Below are positions 9,152 through 16,375 of a stretch of 64,000 nucleotides of DNA, piece after piece. Origin of the DNA: Paenilisteria newyorkensis. Lineage in GTDB: Bacteria > Bacillota > Bacilli > Lactobacillales > Listeriaceae. Each line of letters opens with the position of its first letter. The stretch's first letter is position 1. The position numbers and the translations under genes were made by a program. The notes below the pieces were generated by a model that did not search any database, was not told the origin of the DNA, and saw only the letters and a program-made list of their open reading frames with translations. The DNA lies in NCBI RefSeq assembly GCF_000766145.1, contig NZ_JNFB01000012.1, forward strand, positions 310,001 through 374,000, in the 5' to 3' direction.

Positions 9152-9351
9152 ATAAATAAAAAATACAAGCTATCCTGTTCCGCATTGGAATAAGAGGGCT
9201 TGTATTTTTTCTGATTCAATTTCTCCTGCTTGGTTTTTGTTCGTTTCGTGCGTAAATCCAATGTCGCAAAAGAACTTCTATGAACCGCTGGATCGAGTTT
9301 TCCTTCTCTAACACGCTTCATTCGCGCTTTCTTGGCCTGTGAAATTGCCAT
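9148..9351 (-). CDS. small basic protein, unknown function
   Basis: 67 residues starting MAISQAKKARMKRVREGKL behind AAGGAG. It is rich in Lys/Arg, with a TKRTKTKQEKLNQKK stretch. Short basic proteins of this look occur next to unrelated genes in Bacillales, but I know no function. The reading frame continues through the hairpin terminator shared with hrtA (KKYKPSYSN...), which is odd: its last 17 codons lie in or beyond the stem. The start has a proper ribosome binding site, so I keep it as real. It converges on hrtA with its stop overlapping by a few bases. Confidence 0.6.
   Translation of the reverse strand: MAISQAKKARMKRVREGKLDPAVHRSSFATLDLRTKRTKTKQEKLNQKKYKPSYSNAEQDSLYFLFI
9157..9209. 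terminator. bidirectional hairpin terminator between hrtA and the small basic gene
   Basis: AAATACAAGC pairs with GCTTGTATTT around a 27-base loop. T runs lie on the right side for the plus strand and on the left side for the minus strand. Confidence 0.7.
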
Positions 9352-9583
9352 GTTCATCACTCCTTCGTATTTTCTAATTGTAACAAAATTTCCTGAAATA
9401 GTCTCTTTTGGCGTATAATATTCGGTTTTAAACCGTTTACAGGACTTAGAAATAAAAAATAATTCGTAAATAAGAGATATTTTTTGAAAAAGGGGTATTT
9501 TTGTCAGCCGTTTTGTGTTAAAGTGAACCTATAGAGAAAATACAAACGGGATAATTTGTAAAAAGCGATTGGAGTGATACCAT
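9352..9583. other. intergenic region with a palindrome and possible promoter elements
   Basis: Contains the short palindrome CGGTTTTAAACCG (9423-9435), an AT-rich run, and TTGTCA at 9501. No -10 at a good distance was found, and no gene is visible. Confidence 0.3.
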
Positions 9584-9730
9584 TTGCAAGAAAATAAAGA
9601 TGTATTGAATAAGGTAATCCAACAATTAGAGAAGAAAGGTATTTTTGTAGAGAAGACCAAATCCAGAAACGACATTTGGCACAACCTACAAAAAAACAAT
9701 TTGAACATTGTAAAGCTAGGCATACGATAA
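9584..9730 (+). CDS. 48-residue protein, unknown
   Basis: Starts at TTG behind GATTGGAG. The product is basic and helical (LNKVIQQLEKKGIFVEKTK, then NDIWHNLQKNNLNIVKLGIR). It resembles in size and character the short Fur-regulated or competence-linked basic proteins of Bacillales, but I cannot assign it. It stands alone between two gene-poor stretches. The unusual start codon leaves its reality uncertain. Confidence 0.45.
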   Translation: MQENKDVLNKVIQQLEKKGIFVEKTKSRNDIWHNLQKNNLNIVKLGIR

Positions 9731-9793
9731 ATTACATAGACACTTTTTGGCGCTGGTATCTGAGGATGCTGGCGTTTTTATATGAAAAGCTGA

Positions 9794-9891
9794 AACGGCC
9801 CGTTAGACCCGAAAAAATTTGTTAGGGGGCGCAGTGAAAGTCCTCTTTTGACTTTTACGGAGGCCACGAAAATTTCGAGGGTCTGGCCGTT
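9794..9891. repeat. dispersed structured repeat, family A, copy 1 (98 bp)
   Basis: Outer stem AACGGCC (9794-9800) with GGCCGTT (9885-9891), a CGTT bulge, inner stem AGACCC (9805-9810) with GGGTCT (9879-9884), and an internal hairpin GAAAGTC (9836-9842) with GACTTTT (9850-9856). Copy 2 at 37106-37203 has exactly the same length and keeps every stem although the paired bases differ. Preceded by GCTGA and followed by GAAGCTGGATC, also as in copy 2. Confidence 0.75.
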
Positions 9892-10112
9892 GAAGCTGGA
9901 TCTGGAAATGATGATACGTCAAAAATCGGCGCGTTCCCGCAGACGTGATTGCTAAGATAGGAATAATTACCGAATTAATATTAGTCTGGCTCTTGGAGCT
10001 AAATACAGATGTGCAAGTCATGGCAGGGTATAAGGAACGAATGCTCACTTTGCTCACACTCATATTGAGGCTCTAAATCAGCAAGGGATGCTTCATAAGA
10101 ACCACAACAAAG
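9892..10112. repeat. tandem repeat unit 1 (modules B and C)
   Basis: Module B (9892-10011) starts GGATCTGGAAATGATGATAC and ends GTCTGGCTCTTGGAGC. It is repeated with scattered changes at 10110-10227. Module C (10033-10109) carries nested stems GGCTCT/AGAACC and AGCA/TGCT and recurs at 10381-10450 and 37263-37334. No convincing reading frame runs through it. Confidence 0.7.
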
Positions 10113-10452
10113 CTAGATCTGGAAACGACGATACGTCAAAAATCGGCGCGTTCCCGTAGACGTGATTGCTATATTAGGAATAACTACTGAATTATTATTA
10201 GTCTGGCTCTTGAAACTAAATCAGATGAAAAGCTGAAACGGCTCGTTCAGCTCCGAAAAAAACTGGATCAGAAGCGTGAAACATGACGTTACGCATGATT
10301 GGATGCTTTAAAACATGGCGTTTCAATATTTAAGTCGTGATGATTCAGAGCTTGGCGTAAAAGAGCCGCTGGTGGATTACATGCTCACTGCGTTCGCATG
10401 CATATTGAGGCTCTAAATCAGCAAGGGATGCTTCATAAGAGCCACAACAATA
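10113..10452. repeat. tandem repeat unit 2 (modules B, degenerate A, C)
   Basis: Second copy of module B (10110-10227), then GAAAAGCTGAAACGGCTCGTT, which is a degraded start of repeat family A, about 120 bp of unrelated sequence, then a third-family module C (10381-10450; stems GGCTCT/AGAGCC and AGCA/TGCT). The whole gap 9731-10587 holds no gene I can support. Confidence 0.65.
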
Positions 10453-10587
10453 AGTCCCACAACATTGTCATCAATTAGTAACTAATATTTGAATCAATTG
10501 ACACATACATTTTGGCATAAGTGTTGTATGATAGACATAAGGTGTGCAAAAGTGGACAGAAATATGAGAAATTGGGTGAGTGAGGCA

Positions 10588-11358
10588 ATGAAAAAAGAAA
10601 TATTGAAGCAACAAACGATTTATGTACATATGGATAATGTGATAAATAATGTTGTGACGAGTGGTATTACATTTTGCGATTTTATGAACGGTGTGATGTC
10701 TCCACCTCAAAATGTTTTGTTGTTAAAGCATCAATTTCCAGAAGCATCTTTCAATGCGCACACGTCTTTCCACTATAGCGAAGTGAGTGATTTATCGGAA
10801 TTGAAGAAGGCTCCGGTTTCGCAGTACGCTGATTTTTGCTGGGTGGATTTTGAAGATATCGATTTGGTCAATCAGCTAACGGCGCAGGAAGTGGCGGAGT
10901 TGCTCTATTTGGCGCATACTGGTAGACATTTACGCTCCCCGTTTTACTATAAACTACAAAATAATTTCGTCTACTTAACGAAGGAAGATGGGCGCTACAA
11001 TAAGGTTTATTATCGCAATTTGGACCAGTTTTATCATGTGCTTGGTTATGCGATTTGGAAAAATATGATGCAGATGACGACGGAGAAAATCGTGCTTCCT
11101 TTTGTAAAACGGAAAAAAATTGCGGATATTCCAGTGGACTTGCTGAAGAAGTTCGCGGAATATTTCCGAGAAGGCGCGTGTATTTCGTTTGATGATGCGG
11201 TGAAGTCGCGGAATCAGATTGAGGTGCCGATTGGTTTGAATTTGAAAGATGATATGCAGGAGTTGCTGCGCTCGAGTGATTTAATCGAATATGAGCACGT
11301 GGTCGCGCATTTAATCTACGATATGAAGCAAAATGAATGGTCTGTTATTGACGGCTAA
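10588..11358 (+). CDS. hypothetical protein, 256 residues
   Basis: I do not recognise the family. The ATG at 10588 follows GGGTGAGTGAGGC; in-frame ATGs at 10528 and 10564 are possible but lack a better site. The product is soluble and rich in aromatics, with no signal peptide or membrane segment. Visible stretches include FCDFMNGVMSPPQNVLLLK, FHYSEVSDLSELKKAPVSQY, YLAHTGRHLRSPFYYKLQNN and an acidic end. A TTGACA lies at 10498, but a matching -10 (TATGAT, 10527) is 23 bp away. It stands between the repeat array and the TetR/SMR operon, and no partner gene is evident. Confidence 0.7.
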   Translation: MKKEILKQQTIYVHMDNVINNVVTSGITFCDFMNGVMSPPQNVLLLKHQFPEASFNAHTSFHYSEVSDLSELKKAPVSQYADFCWVDFEDIDLVNQLTAQEVAELLYLAHTGRHLRSPFYYKLQNNFVYLTKEDGRYNKVYYRNLDQFYHVLGYAIWKNMMQMTTEKIVLPFVKRKKIADIPVDLLKKFAEYFREGACISFDDAVKSRNQIEVPIGLNLKDDMQELLRSSDLIEYEHVVAHLIYDMKQNEWSVIDG

Positions 11359-11387
11359 TATGATTTTTTGAATAATTATGAAACAGT

Positions 11388-11441
11388 TTACGTAAAACTA
11401 GGTTCTCTAGGTTTACGTGAGCTATTTTTTTTGCTATAATA
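11388..11441 (+). promoter_or_regulatory. promoter/operator region of the TetR-SMR operon
   Basis: AGTTTACGTAAAACTAG and TAGGTTTACGTGAGCT flank a short spacer, and CTAGGTTCTCTAGG forms an inner palindrome. A TATAAT-like -10 follows in TGCTATAATAAAAC. This is a likely autorepression site for the TetR protein. Confidence 0.45.
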
Positions 11442-11472
11442 AAACTAATGAATGTTAGTTAGGAGGTTTCTT

Positions 11473-12024
11473 ATGTCAAGTCAGCGTTTGAAAGAGGCGG
11501 CATTACCACTTTTTGCGGAGCAGGGCTATGAAGGTACGGCGTTGTCGGAGATTGCGAAGGCAGTCGGGATTAAGACACCATCCATTTATGCACATTTTGC
11601 CTCGAAGGAAGCGTTGTTTTTGGAGATTTATCGCGATGTGATGCGACATGAATTGGTGATGTTGGAGGAAGTTGCGAAGGAAAAGCATGGCACGATGGAG
11701 GCGGAATTGCGCGCTTTCTTCTATAGAGTAACTGATTTCGGTGTGGATCCTGATGTGAAACGATTTTTCCAGCGGGCGATTTTCTTTCCGCCACAGTCAC
11801 TGGCAAAGCAGATGCGTGAAGAAATGACGACGTATGAAGCGATGACGTCTGAATCTATTGGTGAGATTTTAGGCCAAAAGCTAGACGCGGCGCAGAAGGA
11901 GAAGTGGATTTATGTGTTCTATTGTTTGCTCGATGGTTTGAGCTTGGAGCATGAAATCTATGATACCGAGGATTTTGCGAAACGGCGCGACGCAGCATGG
12001 GAAGCACTGGCAGCATTGTTGTAA
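11473..12024 (+). CDS. TetR-family repressor of the SMR pump pair
   Basis: A 183-residue regulator. The N-terminal HTH (ALPLFAEQGYEGTALSEIAKAVGIKTPSIYAHFASKEALFLEI) is classical TetR; the rest is a helical ligand domain. The ATG at 11473 sits behind TAGGAGG. It is directly upstream of two SMR genes, so the likely job is to repress the pump operon until an amphipathic or cationic compound binds. In front of it GTTTACGT occurs twice in inverted/direct context (about 11388-11416) around the promoter (TATAAT near 11436), a plausible operator. Confidence 0.85.
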   Translation: MSSQRLKEAALPLFAEQGYEGTALSEIAKAVGIKTPSIYAHFASKEALFLEIYRDVMRHELVMLEEVAKEKHGTMEAELRAFFYRVTDFGVDPDVKRFFQRAIFFPPQSLAKQMREEMTTYEAMTSESIGEILGQKLDAAQKEKWIYVFYCLLDGLSLEHEIYDTEDFAKRRDAAWEALAALL

Positions 12025-12110
12025 GAACGAGAGAGGATGACCTTTTGGATACGTGATAGCTCGTATTTTTAACAAATTTGGGACAGCCCAGTATCTAGGA
12101 GGAAATAGTG

Positions 12111-12461
12111 ATGGCATGGATTTATTTAATGCTCGCTGGATTGTCTGAAATCGTTTGGGCGTTCGGTTTGAAGGAAGCGCACGGCTTCAGTAGGTTAGGA
12201 TGGAGTCTGTTAACGATTGCATTTTTGATTGTCAGTTTTTATTTATTCGCGCGGGCGATGCGCAAGATTCCGATTGGGACGGCGTATGCTGTTTTTACGG
12301 GGATTGGTGCGGCTGGAACGGCGATTATTGGCATGTTATTTTTGGATGAATCGGCAAACCTTTGGAAAATTATCTCGCTGATTGTTCTGATTTCAGGGAT
12401 TATCGGTCTGAAATTGGTAGATGGCGGCGCGAAGTCGGATGAAAAGGCTGGTGACGCATGA
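12111..12461 (+). CDS. SMR-family multidrug efflux subunit 1
   Basis: A 116-residue small multidrug resistance protein with four membrane helices. It starts MAWIYLMLAGLSEIVWAFGLK, with the essential membrane Glu at position 14, and contains RKIPIGTAYAVFTGIGAAGTA, the SMR signature. A second SMR gene overlaps its end by 4 bp, so the pair probably forms a heterodimer like YkkCD or EbrAB. Such pumps exchange protons for cationic drugs or guanidinium compounds. The ATG at 12111 is behind TAGGAGG; the preceding GTG at 12108 is less likely. The C-terminal tail is polar (GGAKSDEKAGDA). Confidence 0.9.
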   Translation: MAWIYLMLAGLSEIVWAFGLKEAHGFSRLGWSLLTIAFLIVSFYLFARAMRKIPIGTAYAVFTGIGAAGTAIIGMLFLDESANLWKIISLIVLISGIIGLKLVDGGAKSDEKAGDA

Positions 12462-12781
12462 TGGCATGGATTTTTCTATTGATTGCTGGACTTTGCGAAA
12501 TGGCTTTTGTCGTGATGATGAAGCTTTCGGAAGGGTTTAAAAAGCTGAATTATTCTATTTATACGATCGTGTTTATGATTGCGAGTTTCTTCTTGCTCTC
12601 GCTTGCTTTAAAGACGATTCCGATTGGGACGGGTTACGCGATTTGGACCGGGATTGGTGCAGTCGGCTCTGTTGTGATGGGGATGGTGCTTTTTAAGGAG
12701 AAGAAGAGTGTGTTGAAATTATTCTTTATTGCGCTGATTGTGGCTGGGGTTATTGGCCTAAAACTCACCAGTGGTCTCTAA
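12458..12781 (+). CDS. SMR-family multidrug efflux subunit 2
   Basis: A 107-residue SMR partner subunit. It has the conserved Glu near position 14 (LLIAGLCEMAFVVMMKL), KTIPIGTGYAIWTGIGAVGS in the third helix region, and ends GVIGLKLTSGL without the polar tail of subunit 1. Unequal tails are usual in paired SMR pumps, whose two subunits insert in opposite directions. It has almost no ribosome binding site of its own and overlaps the upstream gene, indicating translational coupling. Confidence 0.9.
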   Translation: MMAWIFLLIAGLCEMAFVVMMKLSEGFKKLNYSIYTIVFMIASFFLLSLALKTIPIGTGYAIWTGIGAVGSVVMGMVLFKEKKSVLKLFFIALIVAGVIGLKLTSGL

Positions 12782-12900
12782 ACGTGGCGACAAACGCTCA
12801 TCTTCGTCGTTAAAGCCTGTGCTTCGGTGCTCATGTACTTTAGTACATTCTGCTCCGATGCTCGGCTTTGCCTAGAATCTAAGCATTTGTCGCCACGTTT
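12781..12900. repeat. long-hairpin repeat, family D, copy 1
   Basis: Begins at the stop codon of the second SMR gene. AACGTGGCGACAAA (12781-12794) is perfectly complementary to TTTGTCGCCACGTT (12886-12899). Inner pairs AAAGCC/GGCTTT and TCGG/CCGA lead to an apical stem ATGTAC-TTTA-GTACAT (12833-12848). Copy 2 at 47294-47396 shares the apex but has different, equally self-complementary arms. Confidence 0.75.
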
Positions 12901-12936
12901 AGGACTCGGCGGGCCATCGAGGGTTTAGGGATTAGA

Positions 12937-13024
12937 CCTAAAACCTAAAACCTAAAACCTAAAACCTAAAACCTAAAACCTAAAACCTAAAACCTAAAAC
13001 CTAAAACCTAAAACCTAAAACCTA
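12937..13024. repeat. (CCTAAAA)12 tandem repeat upstream of ddl
   Basis: Twelve perfect consecutive copies of the heptamer CCTAAAA plus a partial CCTA. The bottom strand reads (TTTTAGG)n, which looks like a telomere-type repeat but lies inside a chromosome. Just upstream GGTTTAGG can pair with the first copy. It lies 110 bp before the ddl start. Confidence 0.95.
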
Positions 13025-13133
13025 TATATAAAAGATTTGGGCATTGAGAAATTTTTCAGTGCTTTTTCTGTTATTCCTGCAAAAACGTGTTAAAATAGAT
13101 TGTATTGATTTAGGTAGTAAACGGAGGGGTATC

Positions 13134-14252
13134 ATGAAAACAAAATTAGTGCTGTTATATGGTGGGAAATCGGCGGAACACGAGATTTCTTTGCAGACTG
13201 CTTTTTCGGTGATTAATGCGCTGGAATTTGATAAATTTGAAGTAAAACCCATTTACATAACGAACGAGGGTGACTGGGTGCAAGGCCCGGATTTGACTGG
13301 AAAATTGGATTTTGTGGAGCAGTTGCGTTTTGAACAGAAGGATGTTTTGCGGATCACGGAAACGAAGGAATCGGCGTCCTATGGCTTGGCGGTTAGTCCG
13401 GCTTCTTTACGTGAAGAGGGCGATATGGATCAGATGGTTGTTTTCCCATTATTGCATGGACCAAACGGCGAAGATGGCACAGTGCAGGGCTTGCTAGAGG
13501 TTCTGAACTTGCCTTACGTTGGCGCGGGAGTCTTGGCTTCGGCAGCGGCAATGGATAAAATTGTGATGAAAATGGTGTTCGCTGATGCGGGCATTCCGCA
13601 GGTTCCAGCTGTGCCAGTTCGCGCGATTGAGTGGCAAGAAACGCAAGACGAGGTTGTTGCAAAAATTGAGACGGCGCTTGTGTATCCGGTTTTTGTTAAG
13701 CCTGCGAATCTTGGTTCGAGTGTGGGAATCAGTAAGGCAACGGATCGTGTGACGCTTGTTGCGGCGATGGTGGAGGCGCTTCGTTATGACCGCCGAATCG
13801 TTGTAGAACAGGGCGTTGTAGCTCGTGAGGTGGAGATTGCGGTTCTTGGAAATGACACGCCGGCTTGTTCTGTTGCGGGTGAGATTATTCCAAAAGGTGC
13901 GGAGGCGGTTTTTTATGATTACAGGGCGAAGTACCAAGATAATGACACGGTGATGGCGATTCCAGCGGAGCTTGATCCCGCTGTGTACGAGCAATTGGTA
14001 GACTACTCGAAACGGGCTTTCCTGGGGCTTTCCGGTAGCGGTCTCGTGCGTGCAGACTTTTTTGTGACGGGGGATAACCAGATTTTCTTAAATGAGGTCA
14101 ACACGATGCCAGGATTTACACCATACAGCATGTACCCGCTACTTTGGCAAGAAAGTGGTTTGCCATATTCCGAGTTGATTGTGAAATTGGTAGATCTTGC
14201 AAAAGAACGCCATGAAGCGAAGAATAGCTTAAAATATACATTAGAAGACTAG
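13134..14252 (+). CDS. ddl: D-alanine--D-alanine ligase
   Basis: A 372-residue ATP-grasp ligase that joins two D-Ala for peptidoglycan precursor synthesis in the cytosol. Visible motifs: N-terminal LYGGKSAEHEISLQTA, HGPNGEDGTVQG, the ATP-grasp KPANLGSSVGISKA, the metal-binding NEVNTMPGFT and the C-terminal YPLLW. The ATG at 13134 follows CGGAGGGG; the longer in-frame start at 13044 has no such site. murF follows with a terminator-like hairpin between, as in L. monocytogenes. Alanine racemase, encoded at 29952, makes its substrate. Confidence 0.95.
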   Translation: MKTKLVLLYGGKSAEHEISLQTAFSVINALEFDKFEVKPIYITNEGDWVQGPDLTGKLDFVEQLRFEQKDVLRITETKESASYGLAVSPASLREEGDMDQMVVFPLLHGPNGEDGTVQGLLEVLNLPYVGAGVLASAAAMDKIVMKMVFADAGIPQVPAVPVRAIEWQETQDEVVAKIETALVYPVFVKPANLGSSVGISKATDRVTLVAAMVEALRYDRRIVVEQGVVAREVEIAVLGNDTPACSVAGEIIPKGAEAVFYDYRAKYQDNDTVMAIPAELDPAVYEQLVDYSKRAFLGLSGSGLVRADFFVTGDNQIFLNEVNTMPGFTPYSMYPLLWQESGLPYSELIVKLVDLAKERHEAKNSLKYTLED

Positions 14253-14268
14253 GACTAAGCGAGTTAGG

Positions 14269-14298
14269 AAAGCAGTGCCAAATGCGGGCTGCTTTTTT
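14269..14298 (+). terminator. terminator/attenuator between ddl and murF
   Basis: AAAGCAG pairs with CTGCTTT, followed by TTT. It sits 70 to 25 bp before the murF start, so readthrough is possible. Confidence 0.6.
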
Positions 14299-14324
14299 CT
14301 CGGGATTTTTAGGAGGAGCAAGAT

Positions 14325-15698
14325 TTGAAAAAGACAGTAGCAGAAATGGCAGAAATGATTTCGGTTTTTAATGATGTGGAGGCTTGGCGGGACGTTGTGC
14401 TGACTGGTGTTTGCTTCGATACGCGCCAAATCCAAGCGGGAGATTTGTTCGTTCCTTTTGTCGGCGAATCGCGTGATGGCCATGCGTTTGTCAAGGATGC
14501 GTACGATGCTGGTGCCAGTGCGGCGCTGTGGCAAAAAGATGTGCCAAATCCTCCTGCGGGCGTGCCAGTTTTGATGGTGGAAGATACGTTGACTGCGCTG
14601 CAGGACTTGGCGAAGGCGTATTTAAAAGAGGTGCATCCAAAAACAATCGCGATTACCGGAAGCAACGGGAAAACGACGACGAAGGATATCATGGCCGCGA
14701 TCGTGGCGTCGAAATATCGCGTGCACAAAACCGGTGGGAATTTTAACAATCATATCGGTTTGCCGTATACGATTCTCAGCATGCCCGCGGATACAGAGGT
14801 TGCGGTGCTTGAGATGGGGATGAATCATCGTCGCGAGATCGAGGTGCTGACGAAGATTGTGATGCCAGATATCGCGCTAATTACGAACATCGGCGAGGCG
14901 CATTTGGAGCATTTAGGTTCCAGAGAAGAGATCGCCAAGGCAAAAATGGAAATCGCGATGGGGCTTGATGCGTCGAGTCTGCTCATTTATCCGAGTGAGG
15001 AAGAACTTCTAAAACCGCTCGTAACGGACAACTATCGCGTAGCTACTTTTGGGGAAAATGGCGATTTGCGTCCTGAAATGATGCGAACCGAGATGGAAGG
15101 TACGTCCTTCACGACGAATGCCGCGCCAGATGTGGAAATTTTCGTGCCGATTGTCGGGGAACATAACGTGTTTAATACGATGGCCGCAATGTTAGCCGCA
15201 CAAGAACTCGGCATTTCGGCGAGCGATGTAAAAGAAGCTTTGGCGAATATGGAACGCTCGAATAGCCGTCTCGAATGGCTTGTCGGCGCGAAAGGTAGCG
15301 ATATTTTAAATGACGCCTACAATTCGAGCCCAACCGCCTTGATGGCCGTTCTAAAAACATTCATGCACCTAGAAGCACCGAGCAAAAAGAAATTCGTCGT
15401 CGTAGCAGATATGTTAGAACTTGGAGCAGACGCAGACACTTTCCACTATAACGCTGGAAAATCCATCGGAAAAGGTAGCATTGATAAAGTTTTTGCATAT
15501 GGAAATCATATCGAAGCCTTCACAAAAGCTGCCGCAGAACAAATTGGCGAAGAGAACGTATTCTATTTTGAAACAAAAGCCGCGCTCGAAGCAGAACTAC
15601 TAGCTCAAGTTACCGGCGAAGAATACATCATGGTCAAAGGCTCTTATGGCATGGGATTAAAGGATATTGTAGAGGCGTTGATGAGCGAAACTATATGA
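14325..15698 (+). CDS. murF: UDP-MurNAc-tripeptide--D-alanyl-D-alanine ligase
   Basis: A 457-residue Mur ligase adding the D-Ala-D-Ala made by Ddl to UDP-MurNAc-tripeptide, the last cytosolic step of the stem peptide. It has the N-terminal DTRQIQAGDLFVPF substrate pocket, the P-loop ITGSNGKTTTKD, EMGMNHRREIEVL, NIGEAHLEHLGS in the middle domain and the C-terminal LNDAYNSSPTAL and VADMLELG segments. It starts at TTG (product MKKTVAEM...) behind AGGAGGAGC. The standard family length fits. A small membrane-protein gene overlaps its stop by 4 bp. Confidence 0.95.
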   Translation: MKKTVAEMAEMISVFNDVEAWRDVVLTGVCFDTRQIQAGDLFVPFVGESRDGHAFVKDAYDAGASAALWQKDVPNPPAGVPVLMVEDTLTALQDLAKAYLKEVHPKTIAITGSNGKTTTKDIMAAIVASKYRVHKTGGNFNNHIGLPYTILSMPADTEVAVLEMGMNHRREIEVLTKIVMPDIALITNIGEAHLEHLGSREEIAKAKMEIAMGLDASSLLIYPSEEELLKPLVTDNYRVATFGENGDLRPEMMRTEMEGTSFTTNAAPDVEIFVPIVGEHNVFNTMAAMLAAQELGISASDVKEALANMERSNSRLEWLVGAKGSDILNDAYNSSPTALMAVLKTFMHLEAPSKKKFVVVADMLELGADADTFHYNAGKSIGKGSIDKVFAYGNHIEAFTKAAAEQIGEENVFYFETKAALEAELLAQVTGEEYIMVKGSYGMGLKDIVEALMSETI

Positions 15699-15895
15699 AA
15701 AAAAACATGTGGATACTATTCATTTCTCTTTTTGTCGTGTTTAGCTTTGTAGATATAATGCTACTCATGGATACTAACGTTTCAGATATACTGGGAGCTC
15801 TGTTCTTAGGCGCCATCCAGTCACTGATTGTTTTTACAGGAGTACTAATCATCATACTTCTAGTCAAAATGATAAAAAAATATACGACAAACTAA
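15695..15895 (+). CDS. small two-helix membrane protein
   Basis: 66 residues with two hydrophobic segments (about 5-28 and 38-60) joined by a short loop MDTNVSDILG, with Lys/Tyr at the end. The ATGA overlap with murF implies coupled translation. No known family. It may be a chance conserved passenger of the cell-wall operon. The terminator at 15903 follows right away, which supports it as the last gene of the unit. Confidence 0.6.
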   Translation: MKKNMWILFISLFVVFSFVDIMLLMDTNVSDILGALFLGAIQSLIVFTGVLIIILLVKMIKKYTTN

Positions 15896-15902
15896 TCAGA
15901 TC

Positions 15903-15944
15903 GTAGCTTTCAACCATTTCGGATGTTGGAGGCTACTTTTTTTT
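15903..15944 (+). terminator. terminator of the ddl-murF unit
   Basis: GTAGCTTTCAAC pairs with GTTGGAGGCTAC around ATTTCGGAT, followed by a run of T. Confidence 0.75.
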
Positions 15945-16375
15945 CTGGGCAACTTTGTGTAGCTACTTCATATGTATGCGCATACTTGAAAATAAAAAGC
16001 AAATATCACGCTTAAATCGAGTATAATCATTGAAAACACAAGGAATTCATGTTATGATGGTTTGTGGAAGTTAATTAGGTTTTTACGATAAGCCTACATT
16101 ATTATTAGAGGGCTTTTTTATTTTTTGCGTAAGAGACTGTGGACTGAATCGATCGCTTGTCGGCGTTGATGTTTGCTCCCAGCCTCCATTATGTCGTGAA
16201 TCATATGCTTGGTTTATCCAAGCTTTTCTATTGCAGAAAAATGAAATATGCGGGCGTTAGTTTCGAAGTATAACAACTTGCTTGCATTAACCAGATGAAT
16301 TAAAACGATGAGTAAAGATGATGAAGATGAGAAAGTGCTCTCCCAAAAAAACTTATTTTTAAAGGAGAAATGACA
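15945..16375 (+). promoter_or_regulatory. long leader region upstream of cshA
   Basis: 431 bp without a gene. It contains a T-rich hairpin-like segment (TAAGCCTACATTATTATTAGAGGGCTTTT region, 16093-16120), an inverted pair GCTTGG/CCAAGC at 16208-16221, and an A-rich stretch before the start. A long leader is usual for cold-inducible RNA helicase genes, but no known element was recognised. Confidence 0.35.

Noticed and set aside
9493-9498. Sigma-B -10 word GGGTAT upstream of the 48-residue gene
   Set aside because: No GTTT-like -35 lies 13-15 bp upstream.
9803-10063. 86-codon minus-strand frame in the repeat region
   Set aside because: It runs across repeat A and module B, whose copies elsewhere do not keep the frame open. 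No start signal.
12025-12110. Guanidine (mini-ykkC) riboswitch before the SMR pumps
   Set aside because: Only one short GGGACAGCCC stem-like word is present. The required pair of hairpins with ACGR loops is missing, and a TetR gene already explains control.
12781-12900. Integron attC or ordinary terminator
   Set aside because: No integrase of the integron type and no attC core sites. The structure lacks a T run and is far longer than a terminator.
12937-13024. CRISPR array
   Set aside because: The repeats are contiguous heptamers without spacers and no cas genes are near. No CRISPR array was seen anywhere in the window.
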